Part shown: positions 8,695-17,607 of the stretch, piece by piece
How positions within the stretch are numbered: position 1 is the first letter of the stretch
How the letters are laid out: each line of letters opens with the position of its first letter
NCBI RefSeq assembly: GCF_001456115.1
Contig: NZ_CP013264.1
Span: 1,100,001-1,164,000 of the forward strand
Length of the DNA: 64,000 bases
Direction of reading: 5' to 3'
Origin: Sphingobium baderi
GTDB taxonomy: Bacteria; Pseudomonadota; Alphaproteobacteria; Sphingomonadales; Sphingomonadaceae
Program-made: the position numbers and the translations under genes
The notes under the pieces: generated by a model
The model's input: the letters and a program-made list of their open reading frames with translations, nothing else
What the model was told of the DNA's origin: nothing
The model's database searches: none

Positions 8695-10962
8695 ATGGTC
8701 GAAAAACAGCCCCGTTATAAGGCATATGATCACCCGGCCGGTGGCTGGGGCGCGGCTGCGGCCACTGCGAAGGTTCTTCTGGAACAGAGCGTCGTCACCA
8801 AGGGATCGCGCGCGCTCCTCGCGATGAACCAGCCAGGCGGCTTCAAATGCCCGAGTTGCGCCTTTCCGGATGCGGACTGCAAAAAGACCCTCGAATTCTG
8901 CGAGAATGGCGCAAAGGCGCTCGCGCATGAAGCCACCAAGTTCCGCGTCACGCGTGAATTCTTCGCCCGGCATACCGTCGCCGAGCTTATGGAGAAATCG
9001 GATTATTGGCTTGAAATGCAGGGGCGCCTGACCGAGCCGATGCGCTACGACGCCGCGAGCGACACATATGTTCCCTGCTCCTGGGACGAGGCTTTCGCGC
9101 TCATCGGCAAGCATCTGCGCGCGCTCGACACCCCGCACGAGGCGGAGTTCTATACGTCGGGCCGCACGCCGAATGAAGCGGCCTTCCTCTATTCGATCTT
9201 CGTCCGCCAGTTCGGGACCAACAACTTCCCGGATTGCTCGAACATGTGCCACGAACCCACGAGCCGCGGCCTGCCGCCTGCGATCGGGGTCGGCAAGGGT
9301 ACTGTCGTGCTCGAGGACTTCGAGCATGCCGAGGCGATCTTCGTCATTGGCCATAATACGGGCACCAATGCGCCGCGCATGATGACCAATCTGGTGGAAG
9401 CCCGCAAACGTGGCGTGCCGATAGTGGCGGTCAATCCGATGCCGGAACGCGCGCTGATCCGCTTCACCGAGCCGCAGGATTTGGTGCAGATGGCGACTTT
9501 CGGATCGACGCCGATCGCCAGCGAGTTCGTGCACATCAGGATCGGCGGCGACCTTGCGCTCCTCAAGGGCATGATGAAGGTCATGTTCGAGCGCGAGGAG
9601 AAGGGCGAGACGATCCTCGATCACGACTTCCTCCGTCAGCATACGGCCGGCATGGAAGCGGTGCGCGACGAGGTCATGGCGCTCGACTGGGTCGACATCG
9701 TCGCAGCGTCCGGCATCGAGGAAGCGCAGATCCGGCGCTGCGCGGAGATCTACATCCGCTCGAAGGCGACCATCATCTGCTATGGCATGGGCCTCACCCA
9801 GCATCAGCAGGGATCGCGCCTTCTCCAGCAGGTCGCGGGGCTGCTTCTGCTCAAGGGCAATTACGGCAAGCCCGGCGCAGGCATCTCGCCGATCCGGGGC
9901 CATTCCAATGTGCAGGGCGACCGCACCGTCGGGATCGACGAGAGGCCCACCCAGGCCTATCTCGACCGGGTGCGTGACGTGTTCGGCTTCGAACCGCCGC
10001 GCGGATATGGTCATCACACCGTGGAATCGGTCGAGGCGATGCTCGACGGCACCGCCAAAGTCTTCATCGGCATGGGCGGCAATTTCGTGCGCGCCGTGCC
10101 CGATACGGATATCGCCTATGCAGCGATGCGTAAGCTTTCGCTCTCCGTCGGCATCGCCACCAAGCTCAACCGGGGCCATCTGGTTCATGGGCGGGACGCC
10201 CTCATTCTGCCCGTCATCGCGCGCTCGGAACGGATCGAGACTGCGCGCGGCGAGCAGTTCGTGACGATCGAGGATTCCATGTCCAACGTCACGGCTTCCC
10301 GCGGGGTACTCGCTCCGGCAAGCCCGGACCTGAAACCCGAGGTCGAGATTGTCTGCCGCATGGCGATGGCCGCGCTCCCGGACAGCCAGATTCCCTGGGA
10401 GAGCTACATCGACGACTACGACCTCATTCGCGACAAGATCGCTGCCGTCTATCCCGAGATCTATGCGGACTTCTCCGAACGGATCAAAGAGCCCAGAGGT
10501 TTCCATCTCGACGTTGCGCCGCGGCGGCTGGTCTGGCTGACCCCAAACGGCAAGGCCAATTTCCTGCCTCTGCCTGGCCTAGACGTGAATGACCGGGTCG
10601 ATGATCCGGCGATGCTGCGGCTTGCGACCGTACGCTCGCACGACCAGTTCAATACGACGATCTACAGCTATAACGATCGCTATCGCGGCGTATATAACGA
10701 CCGGATGATCCTATTCATGAACAAGGAGGATCGGATCGCTCGCGGACTGGAAACAGGGGCAAGAATCGCGCTCGAAACGATCAGCGGCGAGGGGATGAGA
10801 CGGCGCGTGGATGCGCTGACCATCATCGATTACCCGATGCCGCGCGGTGCGGTTGCGGGCTATTATCCGGAACTCAACCCACTCCTGCCGCTCGATTATT
10901 ATGATCGGATGAGCGGCACCCCGGCTGCCAAGTCGATCCCGGTTCGGGTCGTCGCGGTCTAG
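8695..10962 (+). CDS. FdhF/YdeP family molybdopterin oxidoreductase
   Basis: The 755-residue protein is the length of E. coli YdeP and carries the family signatures. There is an N-terminal cysteine cluster 'GGFKCPSCAFPDADC' (Cys52, Cys55, Cys62). The motif 'CSNMCHEPTSRGL' is at residues 181-193, and 'EDFEHAEAIFVIGHNTGTNAPRM' and 'GNYGKPGAGISPIRGHSNVQGDRTVGI' match the bis-molybdopterin-binding domains. The C-terminal MopB domain contains 'RSHDQFNTTIYSYNDRYRGVYNDR'. The start at 8695 was chosen because 'MVEKQPRYKAYDHPAGGWGA' is the usual family start; 34 codons upstream are unlike the family. Substrate and electron acceptor are unknown; YdeP itself is linked to acid resistance. The partner FdhD is not in the window. 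It is an isolated plus-strand gene ending in a hairpin. Confidence 0.87.
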   Translation: MVEKQPRYKAYDHPAGGWGAAAATAKVLLEQSVVTKGSRALLAMNQPGGFKCPSCAFPDADCKKTLEFCENGAKALAHEATKFRVTREFFARHTVAELMEKSDYWLEMQGRLTEPMRYDAASDTYVPCSWDEAFALIGKHLRALDTPHEAEFYTSGRTPNEAAFLYSIFVRQFGTNNFPDCSNMCHEPTSRGLPPAIGVGKGTVVLEDFEHAEAIFVIGHNTGTNAPRMMTNLVEARKRGVPIVAVNPMPERALIRFTEPQDLVQMATFGSTPIASEFVHIRIGGDLALLKGMMKVMFEREEKGETILDHDFLRQHTAGMEAVRDEVMALDWVDIVAASGIEEAQIRRCAEIYIRSKATIICYGMGLTQHQQGSRLLQQVAGLLLLKGNYGKPGAGISPIRGHSNVQGDRTVGIDERPTQAYLDRVRDVFGFEPPRGYGHHTVESVEAMLDGTAKVFIGMGGNFVRAVPDTDIAYAAMRKLSLSVGIATKLNRGHLVHGRDALILPVIARSERIETARGEQFVTIEDSMSNVTASRGVLAPASPDLKPEVEIVCRMAMAALPDSQIPWESYIDDYDLIRDKIAAVYPEIYADFSERIKEPRGFHLDVAPRRLVWLTPNGKANFLPLPGLDVNDRVDDPAMLRLATVRSHDQFNTTIYSYNDRYRGVYNDRMILFMNKEDRIARGLETGARIALETISGEGMRRRVDALTIIDYPMPRGAVAGYYPELNPLLPLDYYDRMSGTPAAKSIPVRVVAV

Positions 10963-10980
10963 CTGATCCACCGCACTGGC

Positions 10981-11004
10981 GGCCGCCGGACTCATCCGGC
11001 GGCC
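10981..11004. terminator. Hairpin between convergent genes
   Basis: A perfect 9-bp inverted repeat (GGCCGCCGG at 10981-10989 with CCGGCGGCC at 10996-11004, 6-nt loop) lies 18 bp after the molybdoenzyme stop and 11 bp before the stop of the convergent NTF2-like gene. There is no strong T-tract on either strand, so it may be a bidirectional pause or 3'-end stabiliser. Confidence 0.5.
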
Positions 11005-11014
11005 TCGCCTTCCG

Positions 11015-11461
11015 TTACGCGCCGCCGAGTTCCTCTGTTCCGGCGAAGTCCTGTGTGACGCCCATTTTTTTGGTGAGATCGGCCATGTCGAGATATTCGC
11101 GCCATTTGAGGATGCGCCCGTCACCGTCCAGCTCATAGACCGCGACCATTTGATGCGGGCAGAATTTGCCCATGATGTAGGCGGTGTCCGAGCGTTCCTG
11201 CATGACCATGGTGTCGCTGGAGAGGATATTCACCTCGTTGCACTTGTTATGGGTGGCGATCACGCTTTGATGCTCGATTTCCTTTCGGAGAGCCTCCTTG
11301 CCTTTGATGACCGGGCCGCCGGGCACCCAGAGCTGCCATTCGGCATCGTCCGCCATCATGGAGAGGATTTTCTCGACATCCGGCTTGGTTTCAGCCGTGC
11401 CATCGCCCCAGGCAGCGTGGAATTCGCGGATATAGTTTTCCTGTTTCAGGCCCATCGTCAT
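11015..11461 (-). CDS. SnoaL-like / limonene-1,2-epoxide hydrolase-type NTF2-fold protein
   Basis: The 148-residue protein has the cystatin-like alpha+beta fold of the LEH/SnoaL group: 'YIREFHAAWGDG' helix, 'DDAEWQLWVPGGPVIKGKEALRKEI' central segment, 'VMQERSDTAYIMG' strand and the final 'GRILKWREYLDMADL'. The R-x-D pair in 'QERSD' and the acidic residues in 'WREYLD' correspond to the catalytic Asp-Arg-Asp region of limonene-1,2-epoxide hydrolase. It starts at an ATG at 11461 just after an AGGAGG ribosome site; a second ATG 6 bp further in is equally possible. It is a paralogue in architecture of the protein at 18083-18499, with which it shares the same ending motif. Natural substrate unknown. 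Confidence 0.75.
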   Translation of the reverse strand: MTMGLKQENYIREFHAAWGDGTAETKPDVEKILSMMADDAEWQLWVPGGPVIKGKEALRKEIEHQSVIATHNKCNEVNILSSDTMVMQERSDTAYIMGKFCPHQMVAVYELDGDGRILKWREYLDMADLTKKMGVTQDFAGTEELGGA

Positions 11462-12054
11462 TCTCCTCCTAAAAGCTGCCGGTTTCAGCACTTGTGCGTA
11501 TCTTGCGGGTCACGCCGTTGAACAGAGCCGCCCGGCTCTCGCTCTCGCCCCATGAATTGACGATGCGGCATCGGCTTCGCTCATGATCGCAACCTTGTTC
11601 AGCGAGGCCCATGCCATCTCCCATGATCCGCCGTCTTTTTGATATTCGCGCGTTCAGCTTAATCCGGCGCATCGGGCGCCCCACCTATCTTTCGGCGGTT
11701 CATCGGATGCCGGTCGATGGCCAGAACAGGATCAAGACATTGCCGGGCTGATGATTGCAGGGCGGAGAAATTTGCATCCTTTGCTGGAGTTCTGCTCCCG
11801 GCACGCATGGATGATCCTCGCTCGACCGTCCGTTCCCACGGCCCGTCCGCGCCGGAGATGAGCAACCTGACCCATGGTAGGTGGTTCGGAAATCAGCCCG
11901 CTTAAACCGGTGCCCCGGAGATAAAGCCGGGCCGATGGGCGCGACGATGGGGGAGGGGCATGTCCAGAACCGAACCGAGTGGATATACTTCGCCCTGCTG
12001 TCGAGGTGCTGCGCGCCGTCGAAGGGATCATAGCGACGCGTCCGCCAATGGTGG
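11462..12054. other. 593-bp intergenic region without a supported gene
   Basis: Several short overlapping frames exist on both strands, but none has a family signature, sensible start or steady codon usage. The stretch separates the minus-strand NTF2-like gene from the plus-strand PQQ dehydrogenase, so it should hold two divergent promoters; I could not identify clear -35/-10 pairs. Its size in an otherwise compact genome suggests it is the scar of a lost gene. Confidence 0.4.
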
Positions 12055-14403
12055 ATGTTGCAAGTGACCGCTGGTGGCACGGCGGCGGCTTCGCGGTGGG
12101 CGAGCATCGGAATAAGCCGGATTCATGCGCTGTTGCTGGCCATATTCGGGTTGGCGCTCGCCGGGCCAGCGACAGCCCTGGCGCGAGTGGGCGGATCGCC
12201 CTGGTATATGCTGGCGGCGCTCGTGTCGCTCGTCACTGCCGTGCTGGTGTGGCGGCGTAGCGGCCGCGCGCCTGTCGTCTATGGTATCTTTCTGCTGGCG
12301 ACCTTGATCTGGTCAGTTTGGGAAGTGGGGTTCGAGCCCTGGGCGCTGTTGCCGCGTCTGGGCATGCCGATCATCCTCGGCCTGCCGTTTCTCGCAGGGG
12401 TCTGGCCACGCGGCCGCCGGGGCGCCGTTCTCGCCGGGGTCGGAGTTTTGCTGCTGGGCGTCGTCTGGGTTGAGGCGAGCGCGTGGCGCGCAGAGCCAAG
12501 CGTTCCGGACGGGATGGGAGCCAGTGCCGCGGTCTCCGGCGACTGGCGGCATTATGGTAACGACGCTGGCGGCACCCGCTTTTCACCGCTGGGGCAAATC
12601 GGCCCCATGAATGTCGCCGCGCTGGAGCCGGCATGGACGTTTCGTTTCGGTCCTTCGGCAGTGGCGGCGCCCGTCACGCTGGAAACCACGCCGCTTGCGG
12701 TGGCGGGGCGATTGTTCCTGTGCACCGGCGACAATGACGTGATCGCGCTCGACGGTGACAGTGGCCGTCAATTGTGGCGCTTTCGCGCGCACGCCGATGG
12801 CCGGGGTGTGCCGATCGCATCCTGCCGCGGCGTCGCCTACCATCGCCAGCCAAATGTCGCAGGTCCATGCGCCGAGCGGATATTGACCGCGACGATGGAT
12901 GCCCGATTGATCGCATTGGATGCCAGCAATGGCCGGCCTTGCGCCGGGTTCGGTATCGACGGTGCGGTCGACCTCCGCGCCGGGCTGGGCAGGGTCGACA
13001 AGGGCTATTATTTCGTCACCTCCCCGCCGCAGATCATCGGCAATCGCGCGGTCGTGGGCGGATGGGTGGTCGACGGCCAATATGTGGGTGAACCGTCGGG
13101 CGTGGTCCGTGCCTTCGATGTGCATTCCGGCGCTCTTGCCTGGGCCTTCGATGCAGGACGCCCGGACCGCCGCGGTCCGCCTCAACCCGGAGAGCAATAT
13201 ACGCCGGGGACGCCCAATAGCTGGGCACCGATGAGCGTCGACGAGGGCCTGGGCATGGTCTACGTACCGACCGGCAATGCGACGCCCGATTATTATGGCG
13301 CCAGCCGGCGACCGTTCGACGATCGTTTTTCGAGCGCGGTGGTGGCGCTGGATGCCGCGACCGGAACCGTGCGCTGGGTATTCCAGACGGTGCATCACGA
13401 TCTATGGGATTATGACGTCGCCAGCCAGCCCACGCTGACGGACATCAATGGCGTGCCCGCCCTGATCCAGCCGACCAAGCGCGGCGAGATTTTCGTGCTC
13501 GATCGACGCACGGGACGACCGATCGCCCCGGTGGAGGAGCGCGCGGTTCCCCGGAGCACCGTGCCCGGTGAGCGGGCAGCGCCCACGCAGCCCTTTTCCA
13601 GCGGAATGCCGAGCTTTGCCGGAGAGACGCTGACCGAGGCGGACATGTGGGGCCTGACGCCGATTGACCAGGCGCTGTGCCGCGCCGCTTTCCGCCGCGC
13701 CCGATATGACGGGCCATTGACGCCACCGGGACTGGACCGGCCGAGCCTGATCTATCCAGGCTATGGCGGCGGCATCAATTGGGGCGGGGTTTCGATAGAC
13801 GTCGCGCGCGGGATCATGATCGTGAACAGCAACCGCGTCGGCAATCTGGTGCAACTGATCACGCGGGATGCCGCCCGGCGGCGCGGGATTGTCCCGCTTT
13901 CGGTGAACAGTCATGGCGGCGCGGCGGGGGCGGTCGCGCAGGAAGGGCTCCCCTATGCAGCGGATCTGAAACCCCTGATCTCACCGATCGGCGTACCGTG
14001 CCAGAAGCCGCCCTGGGGGATGATCGCGGCAGTCGACCTGCAATCCCGACGGCTGCTCTGGAGCCGCCCGCTCGGCACCGGGCGGGACAGCGGTCCCTTC
14101 GGGATGGGATCGCAACTGCCGTTCACGATGGGGGTTCCCAATACCGGCGGATCGATCGCCACCGCATCGGGACTGACTTTTATCGGCGCGACGCACGATC
14201 GATATCTTCGCGCCATCGAGACGCGAACCGGGTGCGAACTGTGGCGTGGGCGGCTGCCCGCTGGGGGACAGGCGACGCCGATGATGTTTCGCTCGCCGCG
14301 CACCGGGCGGGAGTTCGTGGTCATCGCCGCGGGTGGCCATCCCGGACTGGGCACGAAAGGCGGCGACTATGTCATTGCCTATGCCCTTCCTCAGCGCAAA
14401 TAG
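12055..14403 (+). CDS. Membrane-bound PQQ-dependent dehydrogenase, glucose/quinate/shikimate family
   Basis: The 782-residue protein has the layout of Gcd. An N-terminal anchor of about five hydrophobic helices (residues 20-140) is followed by a periplasmic eight-bladed quinoprotein propeller. Repeats ending in 'DNDVIALDGDSGRQLWRF', 'DARLIALDASNGRP' and 'GVVRAFDVHSGALAWAF' are the beta-sheet blades with tryptophan-docking motifs. 'HHDLWDYDVASQPTL' and 'GGGINWGGVSIDVARGIMIVNSN' are diagnostic for the membrane GDH group. It would oxidise an aldose or polyol in the periplasm and reduce ubiquinone. No pqq synthesis genes are in the window, so cofactor supply is unknown. The N-terminus before 'RIHALLLAIFGLALAG' is uncertain; the true start may be up to 22 codons later. 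Stands alone on the plus strand. Confidence 0.9.
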   Translation: MLQVTAGGTAAASRWASIGISRIHALLLAIFGLALAGPATALARVGGSPWYMLAALVSLVTAVLVWRRSGRAPVVYGIFLLATLIWSVWEVGFEPWALLPRLGMPIILGLPFLAGVWPRGRRGAVLAGVGVLLLGVVWVEASAWRAEPSVPDGMGASAAVSGDWRHYGNDAGGTRFSPLGQIGPMNVAALEPAWTFRFGPSAVAAPVTLETTPLAVAGRLFLCTGDNDVIALDGDSGRQLWRFRAHADGRGVPIASCRGVAYHRQPNVAGPCAERILTATMDARLIALDASNGRPCAGFGIDGAVDLRAGLGRVDKGYYFVTSPPQIIGNRAVVGGWVVDGQYVGEPSGVVRAFDVHSGALAWAFDAGRPDRRGPPQPGEQYTPGTPNSWAPMSVDEGLGMVYVPTGNATPDYYGASRRPFDDRFSSAVVALDAATGTVRWVFQTVHHDLWDYDVASQPTLTDINGVPALIQPTKRGEIFVLDRRTGRPIAPVEERAVPRSTVPGERAAPTQPFSSGMPSFAGETLTEADMWGLTPIDQALCRAAFRRARYDGPLTPPGLDRPSLIYPGYGGGINWGGVSIDVARGIMIVNSNRVGNLVQLITRDAARRRGIVPLSVNSHGGAAGAVAQEGLPYAADLKPLISPIGVPCQKPPWGMIAAVDLQSRRLLWSRPLGTGRDSGPFGMGSQLPFTMGVPNTGGSIATASGLTFIGATHDRYLRAIETRTGCELWRGRLPAGGQATPMMFRSPRTGREFVVIAAGGHPGLGTKGGDYVIAYALPQRK

Positions 14404-14420
14404 CCAGTCTTGAAAAGCTG

Positions 14421-15371
14421 TCAGTCCCGGACGACCAGCACCGTTTTGCCGCGCGCATGACCACTTCCGAGCGCAGCCAGCGCATCGCCGAATTGTTCGA
14501 GCGGATAGATCGCCGTCACCACCGGCCGGATGGTTCCCTCAGCGACCACCTTCGCCATGTCCGGCCACGCGCCGGCACTGTCCGGGCCGCTCGCGACACG
14601 GCAGGCGATATCCTTGGCAGCCCAGCGTTCCGCAAAACCGGCAGAGGGTAAGCCGCGGAGCGCGACATAGCGGCCGCCGGAACGCACCTTTTCACAGAGA
14701 GTATCCGCGTTGCTGCCGTCCGCGCTATCCAGAACGCCATCGATCTGGCCAAGATCGTCCAGCCAGTCGGACGCCGCATAGTCTCGCGGTTCAGCGCCGA
14801 GCTGACGGACGAGATCGAGATTGCCCGCCGATGCCGTTCCGATCACCCGCGCTCCGCGCCATCGCGCGAGTTGTACCGCGACGCTGCCGATGCCGCCCGC
14901 TGCTCCGTTGATAAGGATCGTCTGCCCAGGTTGAACATCGAGGCCACGTGCCGTCGAGAACAGTCCGTCCCACGCCGCCATCAGCACATTGGGGAGAGAT
15001 GCGGCCTCGATGTGTGATAGCTTCTCCGGTTTCCTGGCGGCACGGTCGCAAGGGATCGTCACATAATCCGCGAATGTCCCTTCCGCGTCTGCCGCCGCCT
15101 GCCCAAAAACGGCGTCCCCTGTCCGGAACCCTGCGACTTCCTTGCCGACCGCTTCGACGACTCCTGAAAAATCACGGCCCAGAACCGCGGGAAGAGTGAA
15201 GGAGACGAAGGCATTGACATATCCTTCGACCGCGTAGCGATCGAAGGGATTGACGCCGGCGGCGTGCACGCGGACGAGCAGCGCTCCCGGATCGACCGGA
15301 GGGGTTGGGATATGGTCGATCCGGACTCCGGTCAAACCGCTATAATCATGAAAGCGCACTGCACGCATCAC
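14421..15371 (-). CDS. MDR-superfamily NADP-dependent quinone oxidoreductase-like protein
   Basis: The 316-residue zinc-independent medium-chain dehydrogenase has a GroES-like N-terminal domain ('VRVHAAGVNPFDRYAVEGY', 'PAVLGRDFSGVVEAVGKEVAGFRTGDAVFG'). The Rossmann NADPH-binding loop is 'TILINGAAGGIGSVAVQLARWRGARVIGTAS'. Structural-zinc cysteines are absent, placing it with quinone oxidoreductases or enoyl reductases (QOR/zeta-crystallin type). It may start at ATG 15371 or 15368. It lies at the downstream end of the minus-strand run that contains the Rieske oxygenase, so reduction of a quinone or enone product of that pathway is a reasonable inference. Its stop is 18 bp from the convergent PQQ dehydrogenase stop. 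Confidence 0.87.
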   Translation of the reverse strand: MMRAVRFHDYSGLTGVRIDHIPTPPVDPGALLVRVHAAGVNPFDRYAVEGYVNAFVSFTLPAVLGRDFSGVVEAVGKEVAGFRTGDAVFGQAAADAEGTFADYVTIPCDRAARKPEKLSHIEAASLPNVLMAAWDGLFSTARGLDVQPGQTILINGAAGGIGSVAVQLARWRGARVIGTASAGNLDLVRQLGAEPRDYAASDWLDDLGQIDGVLDSADGSNADTLCEKVRSGGRYVALRGLPSAGFAERWAAKDIACRVASGPDSAGAWPDMAKVVAEGTIRPVVTAIYPLEQFGDALAALGSGHARGKTVLVVRD

Positions 15372-15466
15372 CGCTTTCCTTTTTCAGGCCGCCAGATCAT
15401 GTTCAGGGACGGCGCGGGGCACCTGCCTTGAAGCAGGTATATTGTCGAGGCAGTTGGGGCGTGAGA

Positions 15467-16018
15467 TCAAGCGAGCATCCGGTCTACGGCATCGCGTTCG
15501 ACCGCCGTCACATCCATCAGCTTGCCGCCGAAAACATGTTCGCCCAGCATCAGCCGGCGCTCCACATCGATGGGATGGCTGCTCATCGAGCGCCATCGGA
15601 TAAAATAATACCCCTCCGGATCAAGCGGATAGGGTTGAATGTGAAGAGATTTTCCGCGGATGATCGCCGTGTTGATGCCCTCGAACATCATGCCCCAGTC
15701 GGCAAACGCCCAGCGCTCTTCTATAAATGGTCCTGCCATAGGCAGATCACCTTCGGCTGCGCCCTGATAAAGGGAACGGGCCTCTTCGGTCGTCTTGAAT
15801 TCCCAGTAATGGGGAATGAGAAGTCCGATTCCGTCAAAGCGGTATGTTACTTCCTTCTCCGGCAATGTTGTCATGATTGCCGCAAGGTCGTTCCGAACCT
15901 CGGCGATCCAGTGATCGCGGTACACTTCCAGCATGATACGGTCGCGTGGATTCTCCAGATCGCCAATATTTGCATTGATACGGCGCATCGCGTCGCTGAC
16001 GGTGGGAATTTCGATCAT
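15467..16018 (-). CDS. NTF2-fold protein of unknown function
   Basis: The 183-residue protein has the arrangement of SnoaL/NTF2-like proteins: long helices ('DHWIAEVRNDLAAIMTTL'), a mid-segment 'EVTYRFDGIGLLIPHYWEFKTTEEARSLYQGA' and C-terminal strands with 'WAFADWGMMFEGINTAIIRGKSL' and 'YYFIRWRSMSSHPI'. It is longer than the usual 130-150 residues because of an extra C-terminal helix ('LMDVTAVERDAVDRMLA'). No catalytic residues can be assigned. Members are often found with Rieske and MDR genes in sphingomonad and mycobacterial catabolic clusters. It is the second gene from the end of the minus-strand run. Confidence 0.6.
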   Translation of the reverse strand: MIEIPTVSDAMRRINANIGDLENPRDRIMLEVYRDHWIAEVRNDLAAIMTTLPEKEVTYRFDGIGLLIPHYWEFKTTEEARSLYQGAAEGDLPMAGPFIEERWAFADWGMMFEGINTAIIRGKSLHIQPYPLDPEGYYFIRWRSMSSHPIDVERRLMLGEHVFGGKLMDVTAVERDAVDRMLA

Positions 16019-16170
16019 TTGCGCTCTCTTTGTCAGGATTGGGATTTTTTCGTGCCTTCGACATCTGCATCATCCAGTGAGATTATATCCCGATGTCAAA
16101 ATGAACATTGAAACAACTGAACCCATCATTTCGGATATTGTCAGCATGACGAGTGAGAGCAGAACCACCG

Positions 16171-17535
16171 TCAAGGCACGAATGGTTGCAAGGCATATTG
16201 CGTGAGACGTTCCCGCGCCGGCAATGCCTCTGCCATGCGGTCATCGACCTGCCTCGCAAAATAGTCGAGCAAGATCGCATCATGGTCCGGCCCCGCTGTC
16301 TGGACGAAGTTCTCAACCGCGGCATCAGCCTCTCGCCAGTCCGCAGGACGATAGCCCAGGAACGCGGCAGCACGATCGAGATCGGCCGCGCCATGCTCTT
16401 GCCGCATCGCGGCTTCCGCTCGCGCCCATTGGACCAGCTTCTCCGCTGAGCACCTATCGTTCTCGCCAAGCTCGGAGTTTCCCGTATCGATCCTGGCGAC
16501 CGTTGCTTCCAGAATCTCCCACACGATCCGAGAGCGGCTGTCCGCAGGTTCGGGGGGAGCAGACGTGGGAATAGTGACGCCCATGTGCTCGGCAATGGCC
16601 CAGAGCAGCGCCCGACGGCATAGAATATCCCACACAATATATTCATATTGCATGTCCACCGGCCCCGGGTTCGCCATGGGAGCAGCCAGCGTCATGGACG
16701 AAGCGAGCATGAAAGTCGCGGTGTGATAGCTGAACGCCTTCTGATCAATCTCCATTCCAGTCGTGCGGGCATAGTGGCGAACCAGATGATTAGGATCAGC
16801 GCCCAGAGGCTCGGTCGGATGTCGCAGCCTAAGCGCTGCCAGATCATGCATGGGATCGCCAATGTGCGTGGCCTCGAAATCATACAGGGTAGTGATCTTG
16901 CCATTCTGGAAAAGGAACTGCCCCGGATCGCCATGCAAAACGCATGTTCGGGTGCGATGCTGCGGAACGTTTCGCTCTACCCAACGCAGAGCCCATTCCA
17001 TCATCGGCTGCGGCGTTTTCTTGAGCCGGCGAAAGATTGCTATGTTCGGGGTGAGATAGGAGAATGCGATCTCCCTTGGAGACTGGGGCTGAACCACGCC
17101 TGCCGCGACGAAAGGCGCGGTGTCCAGGCTGTGGATGCGCGCTAGGATCTCGACGCTTTCCTCGGCTATCCGCTGCGCTTCTGCGGCGTTGGCTGCTTCG
17201 GTGACATCCCGTGTTCCCGGGACGCGATCCATGATGATCCCCTCTGGATCGTGGCTCATGCCATAGACGTGAGGCACCGGAATGCCCCCTTGCTCAAGCA
17301 GCCGGAGAATCCCGGCCTCGCGCGCCAGGCCAGGAAATGTCTCCGCGTCGATTCCCTTGTCGCCGCGGACATAGAGCGGGATCGTGCGATCATCGCGACT
17401 GACCTCCGCATACCAGCTCGTACGCCATCGCGGTTGCCGATCCAGCATCGTCACGCTTCCGCCCACCAGCCGCTCGATCTGCCGTGTCAGCCGTTCGGTC
17501 ATGTCGTCCTTAACTATAGCATGGTTCATGTTCAT
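16171..17535 (-). CDS. Aminoglycoside-phosphotransferase-fold (APH/ACAD10-like) protein
   Basis: The 454-residue protein has a kinase-like fold. Motifs are the N-lobe strand 'IPLYVRGDKG', the hinge-like 'GIIMDRVPGT', the catalytic loop 'LHGDPGQFLF' (His201, Asp203) and the metal-binding 'LYDFEATHIGDPMHDLA' (Asp219). The expected H-x-D-x4-N motif is altered: no Asn follows at the normal spacing, and the loop seems two residues short. The 110-residue C-terminal tail (about 345-454) is outside the APH domain. Proteins of this group sit in acyl-CoA and steroid or terpenoid catabolic clusters and phosphorylate hydroxylated intermediates (ACAD10/11-like). The gene overlaps none of its neighbours and belongs to the minus-strand run. 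Confidence 0.78.
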   Translation of the reverse strand: MNMNHAIVKDDMTERLTRQIERLVGGSVTMLDRQPRWRTSWYAEVSRDDRTIPLYVRGDKGIDAETFPGLAREAGILRLLEQGGIPVPHVYGMSHDPEGIIMDRVPGTRDVTEAANAAEAQRIAEESVEILARIHSLDTAPFVAAGVVQPQSPREIAFSYLTPNIAIFRRLKKTPQPMMEWALRWVERNVPQHRTRTCVLHGDPGQFLFQNGKITTLYDFEATHIGDPMHDLAALRLRHPTEPLGADPNHLVRHYARTTGMEIDQKAFSYHTATFMLASSMTLAAPMANPGPVDMQYEYIVWDILCRRALLWAIAEHMGVTIPTSAPPEPADSRSRIVWEILEATVARIDTGNSELGENDRCSAEKLVQWARAEAAMRQEHGAADLDRAAAFLGYRPADWREADAAVENFVQTAGPDHDAILLDYFARQVDDRMAEALPARERLTQYALQPFVP

Positions 17536-17607
17536 CCCCGTCCCCGGATGAAGAGCGCGCCTTCATCGAGTGAGCTGCCATTTCCGGTCAGCAAAGAAGC
17601 GAGCCGC

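Noticed and set aside
8560..10506. Long minus-strand open frame opposite the molybdoenzyme gene
   Set aside because: It is the antisense shadow of a high-GC gene: Asp/Arg/His-rich translation, no family motif, and the plus strand encodes a complete YdeP-type enzyme.
12583..13398. Minus-strand frame inside the PQQ dehydrogenase
   Set aside because: Antisense shadow of the propeller repeats.
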